DNA of 64,000 nt from Bacillota bacterium (GTDB lineage: Bacteria > Bacillota > Clostridia > Acetivibrionales > JAEXSP01): NCBI GenBank assembly GCA_023453795.1, contig JAEXSP010000040.1, positions 124,001 through 188,000 on the forward strand. Reading direction: 5' to 3'. The first letter of the stretch is position 1. Every line of letters starts with the position of its first letter. This document shows positions 25,632-33,040 of the stretch, in pieces. Under the pieces are notes generated by a model, which saw only the letters and a list, made by a program, of their open reading frames with translations, was not told the origin of the DNA and searched no databases. Both the position numbers and the translations under genes were made by a program.

Positions 25632-27236
25632 TTATTTACTTAATGTAATATATGCCCACCAGTCATTCAGGTATCCATTCGTAGATCCTTCAGCCTTGGG
25701 CATGCAATCAAACCACCACATATGATGCGACCATTGGCTCGCATTGTTAAGGGTTATAAGCTGGTTATGTGGTACGGGATAGCTCTTGTTCCACAATGAG
25801 CAGTCTATAGTATCGACATCTGTGATTTTACGTTTCGAATTAGGGTAGGATAAAAAATATTTGTAATTCGATTTCACAGCTGAACTATTATTCCAGTCAT
25901 AATCAACTTTGCTATTAGGTGCATAATGAACACTCCCAACACCTAAAACGGCATTTTTGAAGTTACCTGCGACCGATCCGTACATAGAAAATTTTTCCCA
26001 CATATTCAGATCATTATAATTTAATTTTTCCGGTTTCGGGAAAACACGATTACTGTGCGACTTATTAAACACATGGTTCAAAATGCTCTCGGCCCTGTGT
26101 CCGTAACTCTCAAGCATACAATCGTCGCCTCTGTCATAATTGAAGAACATACAGACAAAATTCTTACTGCCTTTGATTTTTGTTTCCGGCGAGTTACACC
26201 AATAGGCGCTCTCTCCTATCATCTTTGATTCATATAAGCCCATATCCGTTCCATCGGCGAATATGTAAACCTCATCGATCTTTCCGCTTTTAACTGCCTT
26301 TACCAAACCATATTTGCTGATATAGTAATCATAGTCAAAATTGAACCCACAGCCCTGCGCGACTTTTGCTCCATTAATCACATCAATATAGCTTTTATCA
26401 TTATATCTGAAATCGTCTGACATAAGGGGAAATTCATCCAGGTCGATCCATTCAACGACATTATAGTATGCATTATTTCCCGAAACCTTCATCAGATCAT
26501 TCACGAATGCATTCTTCAATACTTTAGGATCTGCTCCGCCAACGACCTCATGCAGCCTTTTCCCGCCTTCAGCTTCAATAACAGGATCAAAATTCAGCAC
26601 AAAAACATTTTTCAAATACTTTGGCTCAACAACGCTGACATTGTCATAGCTAGCCTTTGTATAATACGATCTTAAGCCCAGATATCCTGTGCTGTATGTA
26701 GAATCATTTATATCAATGATCGGCTTCTCCATAGAGTTTACATATATTTTTATATTTGAGCCCTTTGCAACGATTTTCACATGGTTCACAGTATTTGGGT
26801 CAATTTTTAATTTTGCATAAGCCGCCAAAGGTTTTGTAGCCGATGCAAGCTTATACAGCCTCACTTCATCTGTTTGCGCATACAATCCGAAATAGTAACC
26901 GTCCTCTTTATCGGGGTTCTTTGACCTGAAAAACACTCCACCATCATAATTGTTTCCTACAGAAACATCAGCTTCAAAAACAAAATCCGAGTAATATTTG
27001 CCCTTGTAAGCCATAATTGCAATTTCAGCAGGCGAATAACATTTGCCACCGGTACGCTTCCAGGAAGCACCTTTCACAACTGACCATTTACCTGCATTGC
27101 TTGATGTAAAATCATCAGTGAATGTATTACCCGAAGTTGCAGCAGTTGCCGTAGTTGCAGCATACGTAACTCCGTGTAGCTGAGTCAACAGCAAACTCAT
27201 CACCATAACAGCCAGAAATGCCCGAATATTTTTCAT
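25632..27236 (-). CDS. Secreted protein: LamG/DUF1080-like domain plus unknown domain
   Basis: 534 residues from the ATG at 27236. A signal peptide ends near VTYAA. Residues of about 35-210 form a concanavalin-like jelly roll of the LamG/DUF1080 kind (DDFTSSNAGKWSV ... DGGVFFRSKNPDKEDGYYFG ... YLGLRSYYTKASYDNVSV), often a carbohydrate-binding module. The remaining 320 residues form a domain I cannot name, with EWIDLDEFPLM, YNDKSYIDV, FNFDYDYYISKYGLV, IFADGTDMGLYE and YGHRAESILNH; the many Asp, His and Trp residues would fit an enzyme, but none is proven. The longer frame to 27332 lacks a ribosome site, while GGAGGGG precedes 27236. No dockerin, so it is not cellulosomal. Confidence 0.75.
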   Translation of the reverse strand: MKNIRAFLAVMVMSLLLTQLHGVTYAATTATAATSGNTFTDDFTSSNAGKWSVVKGASWKRTGGKCYSPAEIAIMAYKGKYYSDFVFEADVSVGNNYDGGVFFRSKNPDKEDGYYFGLYAQTDEVRLYKLASATKPLAAYAKLKIDPNTVNHVKIVAKGSNIKIYVNSMEKPIIDINDSTYSTGYLGLRSYYTKASYDNVSVVEPKYLKNVFVLNFDPVIEAEGGKRLHEVVGGADPKVLKNAFVNDLMKVSGNNAYYNVVEWIDLDEFPLMSDDFRYNDKSYIDVINGAKVAQGCGFNFDYDYYISKYGLVKAVKSGKIDEVYIFADGTDMGLYESKMIGESAYWCNSPETKIKGSKNFVCMFFNYDRGDDCMLESYGHRAESILNHVFNKSHSNRVFPKPEKLNYNDLNMWEKFSMYGSVAGNFKNAVLGVGSVHYAPNSKVDYDWNNSSAVKSNYKYFLSYPNSKRKITDVDTIDCSLWNKSYPVPHNQLITLNNASQWSHHMWWFDCMPKAEGSTNGYLNDWWAYITLSK

Positions 27237-27288
27237 GACATAACCCCTCCAGAAAAAATATGTAGTTGACATAAAATGCATGACAAGA

Positions 27289-27317
27289 ATTATATCGCAT
27301 AATTTTTCATCAGACAA
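27289..27317 (-). promoter_or_regulatory. Sigma-A promoter of the secreted LamG-like gene
   Basis: On the minus strand TTGTCT (27317-27312) and TATAAT (27294-27289) are separated by 17 bases. The start site would be near 27282, giving a 46-nt leader. Confidence 0.65.
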
Positions 27318-27417
27318 GTTAATAATTGACAATTACTTATTACCTAAGTATTGTACAAACGTGGACCCTTAAAATGTAATATATTGGACTCTACGAAGAA
27401 ATCAAGGGGAGGTTGGT

Positions 27418-27557
27418 TTGATTACTAATAGAAGCAGAAATTATGGCAAGGGAATCAACTGATATGATATATTGATGAGGAAGATATAGAATATAATGTT
27501 TGGTATCATGAACCTTATAATAACAATTTTATGCTTAACAATACAACCCGTGACTAA
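27418..27557 (+). pseudogene. Possible decayed small gene
   Basis: A GGGGAGG followed by a TTG at 27418 opens a short frame (VITNRSRNYGKGIN, then a stop). After a one-base shift another frame (27468-27557) encodes YIDEEDIEYNVWYHEPYNNN and about nine more residues before TAA. The composition looks coding, but both frames are broken. It lies in the 388-nt gap between the LamG-like gene and the zinc-ribbon gene. Confidence 0.3.
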
Positions 27558-27624
27558 AAATGGAGCAAATAACTGAAATATAAAAGATTTAATTAAATAA
27601 GAATCAGGTAATTTAGGCAGGATT

Positions 27625-27786
27625 TTAAGCCGAAATTTTTTCCGGCTCGGGACATTCGATCTTTATATGACTGTTACAGCATTCACAGAAGAATGCAAGA
27701 CCTTCGAGCTTTTCTGCTTCACTATGGGGCAGGTTGAAAATAACCGAATCACAGCAGCTGCACTTAAAAGTTACAAATCTGAACAT
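27625..27786 (-). CDS. Small zinc-ribbon protein
   Basis: 53 residues from the ATG at 27786, chosen because AAGGAGG (27795-27801) lies 8 bases upstream; the frame extends to 27831 without a ribosome site. The two motifs CSCC and CECC, 27 residues apart, form a four-cysteine zinc ribbon (VTFKCSCCDSVIF ... LAFFCECCNSHIKI). The last codons also form a hairpin (GAGCCG/CGGCTT). Such mini-ribbons usually act in nucleic acid or protein contacts; no function can be assigned. It stands alone. Confidence 0.75.
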   Translation of the reverse strand: MFRFVTFKCSCCDSVIFNLPHSEAEKLEGLAFFCECCNSHIKIECPEPEKISA

Positions 27787-27939
27787 ATATCTCACCTCCT
27801 TAAAAGTTCTTATCTTATTATATACCACCAAGATTACATATTAATTATGGTTATGTTTAGTTTTTGTTAAATTTTCAGTGCATGATGAATTGTATTGAAC
27901 TAATGGAGGAAGAACACCGGAAAATCCATGTTATGCCTA

Positions 27940-29229
27940 TTATTTTATGTCAATATGATAGGCTTTCCTTTTCCTTTTAGCCTTAAGGCGCCTTGATATG
28001 GTCCGAAGGGTGAGACGTAGAGCAAAGAAGAATAGCACTAATCCGAGTAGAACCTTGATTATGGTAAAGAAAAGAGACCCTTTTTTTGCTTTTGGCGCTT
28101 TTTTGGAGGCGTCCTTATTTATCGAAGAAGCCGCAACGAGGTTAACCTTTCCAATCAACGACCCTTCTCTGTAATATTCAAGGGTGCCCACGATATCTCC
28201 CTTTTTTACAGGCAGCTTGATATGGGGTGGGATAACCTGTTTTGTTGTCATGTTCCATTCATTTTTATTTTTCGGCAGAATACTGCTGAATTCGCTGCCG
28301 GTAACAAGGTTCAGCCTGACTTTTTCTTCCGAACCACCGACAAACATGCTTTTTACAAGCTGTTTGGCATTAACCACTTTCTGAAGTGCATAATCCCGGA
28401 ACCCATGCTCAAGCAGCAATTTTGAATCCAGTGCGACTTGATACTTTGCATTACCGCTTTCGCCCATAATAACAGCAATAAGCTCAGTACCCTGGGCATT
28501 TTTCGCCGAAGAAACAAGGTTATGGCCGGCCTGACCGGTATAACCCGATTTTACCCCCGTTACCTGTGTAAAGTAAGTAGAGGTATGATACAGCATCCTG
28601 TTGGTTGTATATAGGGTGTCCCACTTCTTATGCATGTTTGTAGGAGGCATTGTATATGACTTTTTAACGACGATTTCTCGGAACTTGGGCAGTGTTAATG
28701 CATAGCGGGCAATTACAGCCAAATCCCTTGGAGTGGTGTAATGGTTGTTGTCATGCATTCCGCAGGGGTTCATAAAATTAGAGTGGGTTGCCCCAAGCTC
28801 CTTTGCTTTGGCATTCATCATATTAACGAAGTCCTGCCGGGTTGGTGCAAGGCTTTCAGCTACTATATTGGCAGTTTCATTTGCAGACTTGATCAGCATT
28901 GCATTTAGCAGGTCCTCAAGGCGCAGCTGCTCGCCGGTGGATATTCCTATGTTCATTCCGTCAGGGCCGATATCATGGATTGCTTCCCTGCTTGCAGTGG
29001 CAATTTTATTCATGTCGCCTTTTTCAATGGCAAGGATAGCCGTAAGTATCTTCGTTGTACTGGCTGGGTATGCTTTCGTGTCCGCATTTTTCTGGCATAA
29101 TACGGTCCCCGTTTTGGCATCTATTAAGATATATGACGGAGCTTTAGATACAAATGGTTCGGCGCTGGAAGACATTGCCTGTATGAATATAATAAAAATA
29201 ACAGCAAATAGAAAGAATGTTTTTCTCAT
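27940..29229 (-). CDS. dacF: D-alanyl-D-alanine carboxypeptidase (DacF/PBP5 family)
   Basis: 429 residues. A signal peptide, then a peptidase S11 domain with the three penicillin-binding motifs: STTK with Ser57, SAN at 115-117 and KSGYTG near residue 220. A PBP5-type C-terminal beta domain follows (about 290-370), then a transmembrane helix (about 385-405) and a basic tail. It trims the terminal D-Ala from peptidoglycan pentapeptides outside the membrane. DacF homologues in Bacillus and Clostridia are often sporulation genes, but nothing here shows its regulation. Start at 29229 after CGGGG. Confidence 0.92.
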   Translation of the reverse strand: MRKTFFLFAVIFIIFIQAMSSSAEPFVSKAPSYILIDAKTGTVLCQKNADTKAYPASTTKILTAILAIEKGDMNKIATASREAIHDIGPDGMNIGISTGEQLRLEDLLNAMLIKSANETANIVAESLAPTRQDFVNMMNAKAKELGATHSNFMNPCGMHDNNHYTTPRDLAVIARYALTLPKFREIVVKKSYTMPPTNMHKKWDTLYTTNRMLYHTSTYFTQVTGVKSGYTGQAGHNLVSSAKNAQGTELIAVIMGESGNAKYQVALDSKLLLEHGFRDYALQKVVNAKQLVKSMFVGGSEEKVRLNLVTGSEFSSILPKNKNEWNMTTKQVIPPHIKLPVKKGDIVGTLEYYREGSLIGKVNLVAASSINKDASKKAPKAKKGSLFFTIIKVLLGLVLFFFALRLTLRTISRRLKAKRKRKAYHIDIK

Positions 29230-29342
29230 AACGGGACCCCGGATTCATCTTTTGTTAACTTGCACTAGAAGTATAACATAAAAGTACATTGGTATTAAAG
29301 AACCTAAATATTAAATTTTTAAATTAATTTTGTATTCATAAA

Positions 29343-29367
29343 CAAAAAAGAGGCTTTACATAAAGCC
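29343..29367 (-). terminator. Intrinsic terminator of the Gly/Phe-rich protein gene
   Basis: On the minus strand GGCTTT (29367-29362) pairs with AAAGCC (29357-29352) across a four-base loop and is followed by TCTTTTTTG. It lies 20 nt after the stop of the gene ending at 29388. Confidence 0.8.
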
Positions 29368-29387
29368 CCATTGAATATTTCGGATTG

Positions 29388-29807
29388 TTAAAACCCGAAG
29401 CCGCCAAAAAAGCCGGGAAAAAAACCGGGAAAAAAACCGAAAGGCCGACGTCTTCTTCCAATCAGGCTTGTAATTAACAAAGCCCCTATAAAATCTCTAA
29501 AAATACGTCTGCCGCCGCCAAAAAACTGTCTTTCTTCGTCTCTGTTTTCCTTGACCGCATTAGAAACATCAGCTTCAACTCTACCATATATTTCGTCAAT
29601 CATGGCCTCTAATTGCTCTCGTGTCGGAGTATACATTTGTCCGTTTGAAGCGACCATTCTATCACACATACTTTCAACTGCAGGCTTGATAATATGATAG
29701 CTCCTGGGATACATACTCTCCAACTGCTGCTGAGGCATTGCTGCCATAGGATACTGCTGCATCGGCATGCTTGTCATCTGTGGGCTGGCTTGATAGAAAT
29801 TCTGCAT
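29388..29807 (-). CDS. Small Met/Gln-rich protein with Gly/Phe C-terminus, uncharacterised
   Basis: 139 residues. The N-terminus is rich in Met, Gln and Pro (MQQYPMAAMPQQQ), the middle is a helical charged domain (HIIKPAVESMCDRMV ... REQLEAMIDEIYGRVE) and the end is hydrophobic and Arg/Gly/Phe-rich (GRRRRPFGFFPGFFPGFFGG). I recall proteins of this layout in other Clostridia, where they are annotated as hypothetical; the composition would suit a spore-coat or membrane-associated protein, but that is inference. A GAGGGGG ribosome site supports the start, and a terminator follows. Confidence 0.7.
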   Translation of the reverse strand: MQNFYQASPQMTSMPMQQYPMAAMPQQQLESMYPRSYHIIKPAVESMCDRMVASNGQMYTPTREQLEAMIDEIYGRVEADVSNAVKENRDEERQFFGGGRRIFRDFIGALLITSLIGRRRRPFGFFPGFFPGFFGGFGF

Positions 29808-29964
29808 GCTTTGTCCCCCTCTCTTTTATTGATGAAAAAATGCTTTAGCAATAACATTCTATGAATCATATTAAGTTAAGGTTACAGTAATAAAGTTATG
29901 TAAAACGTATTTATTTTGCTTAATCTATCCCGATAAACAAAATATTAGAAGTTTCAAATACTTG

Positions 29965-29993
29965 TTGACAAAAATTTTACTCCTTTATACAAT
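29965..29993 (+). promoter_or_regulatory. Sigma-A promoter of sigZ
   Basis: TTGACA (29965-29970) and TACAAT (29988-29993) are separated by 17 bases. The sigma factor is therefore probably made by the vegetative RNA polymerase; no sign of an autoregulatory ECF promoter was seen. Confidence 0.75.
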
Positions 29994-30017
29994 TTTTATT
30001 AAAAAGGGTGAGTAAAT

Positions 30018-30599
30018 ATGAGATATGATACTGAGCATATATGGAAAGATTTCAGCGGGGGAATACGATCTTTTATTTCTTTCAGAGTATCCAACCCTTC
30101 ATACATTGATGATATCATGCAGGAGGTTTTTATAAAGATACATTCAAGCATCGGTACACTGAAGGACGGCAGCAAGATCCGGAGCTGGGTTTATCAGATT
30201 GCCAGAAATACAATTATTGATTATTATAGGAAGCATAAGGTGCAGCTTGAGAATATAGAAGACCTGACCGTCAAGGACGGAGAAGCTTTAACAGTAATTG
30301 ATGAAATAGAGGACGAGGTTCCTGAAAAAGAGATTGCTGCCGGCCTGAAAGGAATGATCGACGCCTTGCCGGAGAAATATTCCCAAGCGCTTCTTCTGGT
30401 GGAATTTCAGGGGTTGTCACAGGTTGAACTGGCTGAAACGCTTGGTATTTCAGTCTCCGGGGCCAAGTCACGCGTACAGAGGGCACGCCAAATGTTAAGA
30501 GACAGCCTTATGAGATGCTGCCACTTTGAGTTTGACCGTTACGGAACAATTATTGATTTTAGACCGAATCCTTGCTGCTGTTGCTGCACCTGTGGCTGA
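30018..30599 (+). CDS. sigZ: RNA polymerase sigma factor, SigZ family (ECF)
   Basis: 193 residues. Region 2 spans about 10-75 (DDIMQEVFIKIHSSI ... IRSWVYQIARNTIIDYYR), and region 4 about 110-165 (LPEKYSQALLLVEFQGLSQ ... LGISVSGAKSRVQRAR). The beginning (DTEHIWKDF) and the tail HFEFDRYGTIIDF identify the SigZ subgroup. It ends in a striking cysteine cluster, PNPCCCCCTCG, which could bind metal or sense redox. No anti-sigma gene is adjacent. The gene has its own promoter and terminator, so it is a single-gene unit. Its targets cannot be read here. Confidence 0.88.
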   Translation: MRYDTEHIWKDFSGGIRSFISFRVSNPSYIDDIMQEVFIKIHSSIGTLKDGSKIRSWVYQIARNTIIDYYRKHKVQLENIEDLTVKDGEALTVIDEIEDEVPEKEIAAGLKGMIDALPEKYSQALLLVEFQGLSQVELAETLGISVSGAKSRVQRARQMLRDSLMRCCHFEFDRYGTIIDFRPNPCCCCCTCG

Positions 30600-30628
30600 T
30601 ACATAAAAGTTTAAATTACGGATTAAGA

Positions 30629-30659
30629 AGAATGCTTACTCATAGGCATTCTTTTTTTG
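30629..30659 (+). terminator. Intrinsic terminator of sigZ
   Basis: AGAATGC (30629-30635) pairs with GCATTCT (30646-30652), followed by a T-run. Confidence 0.85.
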
Positions 30660-30719
30660 CGTCCTTTTATTTTAACTCACGTCATAATATTTGAATCCAA
30701 CAAGAAAGGAGAATAATTT

Positions 30720-32081
30720 ATGTTTTCAGAATTCATTCAGGCAAAAAACGGCGATTTTTATGCAAACGGCAAGAAAACCATGCTGAGGGGATTTTCAATC
30801 GGTTCATGGATGGATATAGAAAGCTTCATGCTGCGGATACCGGGGACAGAAAAAAGGATCCGCCAGGCTTTTACGGATGCATACGGAAAGGAAAATGCAG
30901 AACGATTTTTTGATGATTTTTTGAATTATTTTATTGCCGAGGATGACTTCATACTGTTGAAAAGCTTGGGAATCAATGTCCTGAGGCTTCCCTTCGACTA
31001 CAGGCATTTTGAAAACGACCAGAAGCCGGGAAAATTAATTTATGAAGGCTTTAAGCATTTGGATCGTGTACTTGACCTGTGCAGTAAATATGGAATCTAT
31101 GCCATACTTGATCTGCACTCGTCTCCCGGAGGACAGAATCCCGATTCCCACGGCGGGGGTGACACTGGTGTCAGCGGCTTTTGGGAGGATGCGGCAGCCA
31201 GGGAAAGGATTATAAACCTTTGGGGGCATATAGCCAAAAGATACAAGGATGATAAGGTTATAGCAGGCTTCGATATCCTTAACGAACCTTGTTATATTGC
31301 GGACCTGGATGCTTTTAACGATTTTTACGACAGAGTGATTGAGAAGATAAGGGAAATGGACCCAAATCACATTATATTTCTCGAAGGCGATGACTGGGCA
31401 AAGGATTTCAGCGTTTTCAGGAGGCTTGGCGGACATCAGCAGGCTATATCGTTTCATTTTTACCCAGGACAGCATGTATATATGTCTTTAGGACAGGAAG
31501 AACGAAAAGCTGAATTGGAAAAGAAATTGTCTTATTTTACAGAACTTAGAGAAAAGACGGGTATGCCTCTTTGGGTAGGGGAGACAGGGGGTAATTTCCC
31601 AAAGGATAAGTTTGAAGAAGGCTTGAAGCTGGTAAAGGATTGCCTGGATATTTTGGAGAAGCATGGCATTTCATGGACCATATGGACCTACAAGGATGCA
31701 GGAGCAATGGGAATGGTTTATCCCAAGGAGGCTGCAAGGTGGACGGCAATGGCAAATGAATTCAGGCTTCAATGGCAATACAAGGGCCGCAGCAATCCCA
31801 CTATAGCTGCAGAAATATTTGAGCTGTTGGAAGAAAAATATGCTTACACCATTGCGGAGGACTTAAAGGAAAGGCTTAAATTCAGGGTATTTGCACTTTT
31901 GAATGAGCTGCATGTCAATCAGTTTGTCAAGCCTAAACTATTATCTGTCTCATGGGAAGAGATGAAAGAATACCCAAAGTCCTTCCTGCTTGAGAATTGC
32001 GACGGTTCCGAAGAATTAGCCGGACTCGTAAAATCCTACACAATTTTTCCCGACAATGGGGAAGTAAGTAATAATGCTTAA
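30720..32081 (+). CDS. Intracellular glycoside hydrolase family 5
   Basis: 453 residues, no signal peptide, so cytoplasmic. A GH5 (beta/alpha)8 barrel: INVLRLPFDYRHF, DLHSSPGGQN, acid/base glutamate in DILNEP, FHFYPGQH and nucleophile glutamate in WVGETGG. A C-terminal helical extension of about 90 residues follows the barrel. GH5 enzymes hydrolyse beta-1,4-linked glucans, mannans or related glycosides; the exact substrate is not clear. The absence of export and dockerin and the downstream sugar transporters and GH1 gene suggest that it cleaves imported oligosaccharides. AAAGGAG upstream supports the start. First gene of an apparent five-gene operon. Confidence 0.88.
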   Translation: MFSEFIQAKNGDFYANGKKTMLRGFSIGSWMDIESFMLRIPGTEKRIRQAFTDAYGKENAERFFDDFLNYFIAEDDFILLKSLGINVLRLPFDYRHFENDQKPGKLIYEGFKHLDRVLDLCSKYGIYAILDLHSSPGGQNPDSHGGGDTGVSGFWEDAAARERIINLWGHIAKRYKDDKVIAGFDILNEPCYIADLDAFNDFYDRVIEKIREMDPNHIIFLEGDDWAKDFSVFRRLGGHQQAISFHFYPGQHVYMSLGQEERKAELEKKLSYFTELREKTGMPLWVGETGGNFPKDKFEEGLKLVKDCLDILEKHGISWTIWTYKDAGAMGMVYPKEAARWTAMANEFRLQWQYKGRSNPTIAAEIFELLEEKYAYTIAEDLKERLKFRVFALLNELHVNQFVKPKLLSVSWEEMKEYPKSFLLENCDGSEELAGLVKSYTIFPDNGEVSNNA

Positions 32082-32108
32082 TAACTATTTTTAGCGGAGG
32101 TAAAAAAA

Positions 32109-32375
32109 ATGACACTGACAACCATACTGGGACTGGTTGCTGCAACTGGAACGACCAGTTCTTTTATCCCTCAGGTGTACCAGGTCTTTAAAACAAAAAG
32201 GACGGAAGACATTTCACTGGGAATGTTTCTGTTCTTCTGTACAGGCACTTTATTATGGATAATCTGGGCATTCTACAAAGATGCCTATCCTATTTTAATA
32301 TCCAATGTAATAACAATAATCCTGGCAATCTATATTCTGGTTATGAAAATAAAAAATACGATCAGGGGGGAATGA
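32109..32375 (+). CDS. SemiSWEET sugar transporter (first of a pair)
   Basis: 88 residues with three membrane helices and one PQ-loop motif (TTSSFIPQVYQVFKTKRTEDIS), the hallmark of bacterial SemiSWEETs, which work as dimers to move sugars down their gradient. GCGGAGG lies before the ATG. The next gene begins 1 nt after the stop and encodes a close homologue, so the pair may assemble as a heterodimer. Placement between GH5 and GH1 genes suggests transport of a di- or oligosaccharide or of glucose. Confidence 0.88.
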   Translation: MTLTTILGLVAATGTTSSFIPQVYQVFKTKRTEDISLGMFLFFCTGTLLWIIWAFYKDAYPILISNVITIILAIYILVMKIKNTIRGE

Positions 32376-32376
32376 A

Positions 32377-32664
32377 ATGGATATCATAGAAATTTTGGGA
32401 TACGTTGCGGCTGTTGGAACCACAAGTTCATTCATACCGCAGGCTTACAAAGTCTTCAAGACAAAGAGGACAGAGGATTTATCGCTGGGTATGTTTCTCT
32501 TCTTCAGCCTGGGCACTCTTTTATGGATCATTTATGGCTTCAGGGTAAACTCTTTGCAGGTTATTCTTGCAAATATCATCGTTATCCTTCTGGCGTCCTA
32601 TATACTGGGTATGAAGATTAAACACGTATCAACACGGAAAAAGAACAACAAATATTATCTCTAA
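32377..32664 (+). CDS. SemiSWEET sugar transporter (second of a pair)
   Basis: 95 residues, three membrane helices and the same PQ-loop motif (TTSSFIPQAYKVFKTKRTEDLS), very similar to the preceding gene but with a longer basic tail (STRKKNNKYY). Its AGGGGGG ribosome site lies inside the end of the first gene, so the two are translationally coupled and probably made in equal amounts. Tandem duplicates of SemiSWEET are uncommon in bacteria and recall the fused two-unit SWEETs of eukaryotes. Confidence 0.88.
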   Translation: MDIIEILGYVAAVGTTSSFIPQAYKVFKTKRTEDLSLGMFLFFSLGTLLWIIYGFRVNSLQVILANIIVILLASYILGMKIKHVSTRKKNNKYYL

Positions 32665-32764
32665 ATAAAAAGTATTTTTGCGTCTTTTTTATAAAAACAT
32701 CGTCTTAACAGGTGAAAGCAACTAAATAAAACAATTAAATAAAACAATTAAGGAGGAATTCATT

Positions 32765-33025
32765 ATGTTTGAATTTAAAAAAACTATGCAGGGTGTTAAT
32801 AAGGAAGAAGGCTTTGAATGTGATTGCTGCGGTTCTATCGGTGTTAAGGATTCAAATAGCTCCTCAGGCTGCAAATCTTCCTGCGGAACAGCTGCTGCTT
32901 CCTGCTGCGGGCCTGTAGAAAGCTCCTGCGGCGCTCCAATGAACAGCTTCTGCGGCGGAAATCAGTCGCCGGAACCGGCAAAGCAGGAGGAGTCCGGCTG
33001 CAAAAGCTCCTGCTCCAAAGAATGA
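32765..33025 (+). CDS. Cysteine-rich small protein of unknown function
   Basis: 86 residues with eleven cysteines, in CDCCG, GCKSSCG, SCCG, SSCG, FCGG and GCKSSC, plus many Ser and Gly. No signal peptide or membrane helix. The spacing does not match a classical ferredoxin or metallothionein that I can name, though zinc or iron-sulphur binding is plausible. A very strong ribosome site (AGGAGGAATT) supports a real gene. It lies between the SemiSWEET pair and the GH1 gene in the same direction with a 13-nt gap to the latter, so it is co-transcribed with sugar genes; its role there is unknown. Confidence 0.75.
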   Translation: MFEFKKTMQGVNKEEGFECDCCGSIGVKDSNSSSGCKSSCGTAAASCCGPVESSCGAPMNSFCGGNQSPEPAKQEESGCKSSCSKE

Positions 33026-33040
33026 AAGGGTGGATGATTG

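Noticed and set aside
33038..33040. TTG as the start of the GH1 gene
   Set aside because: The ATG directly after it is better placed relative to the ribosome site and matches usual GH1 N-termini.
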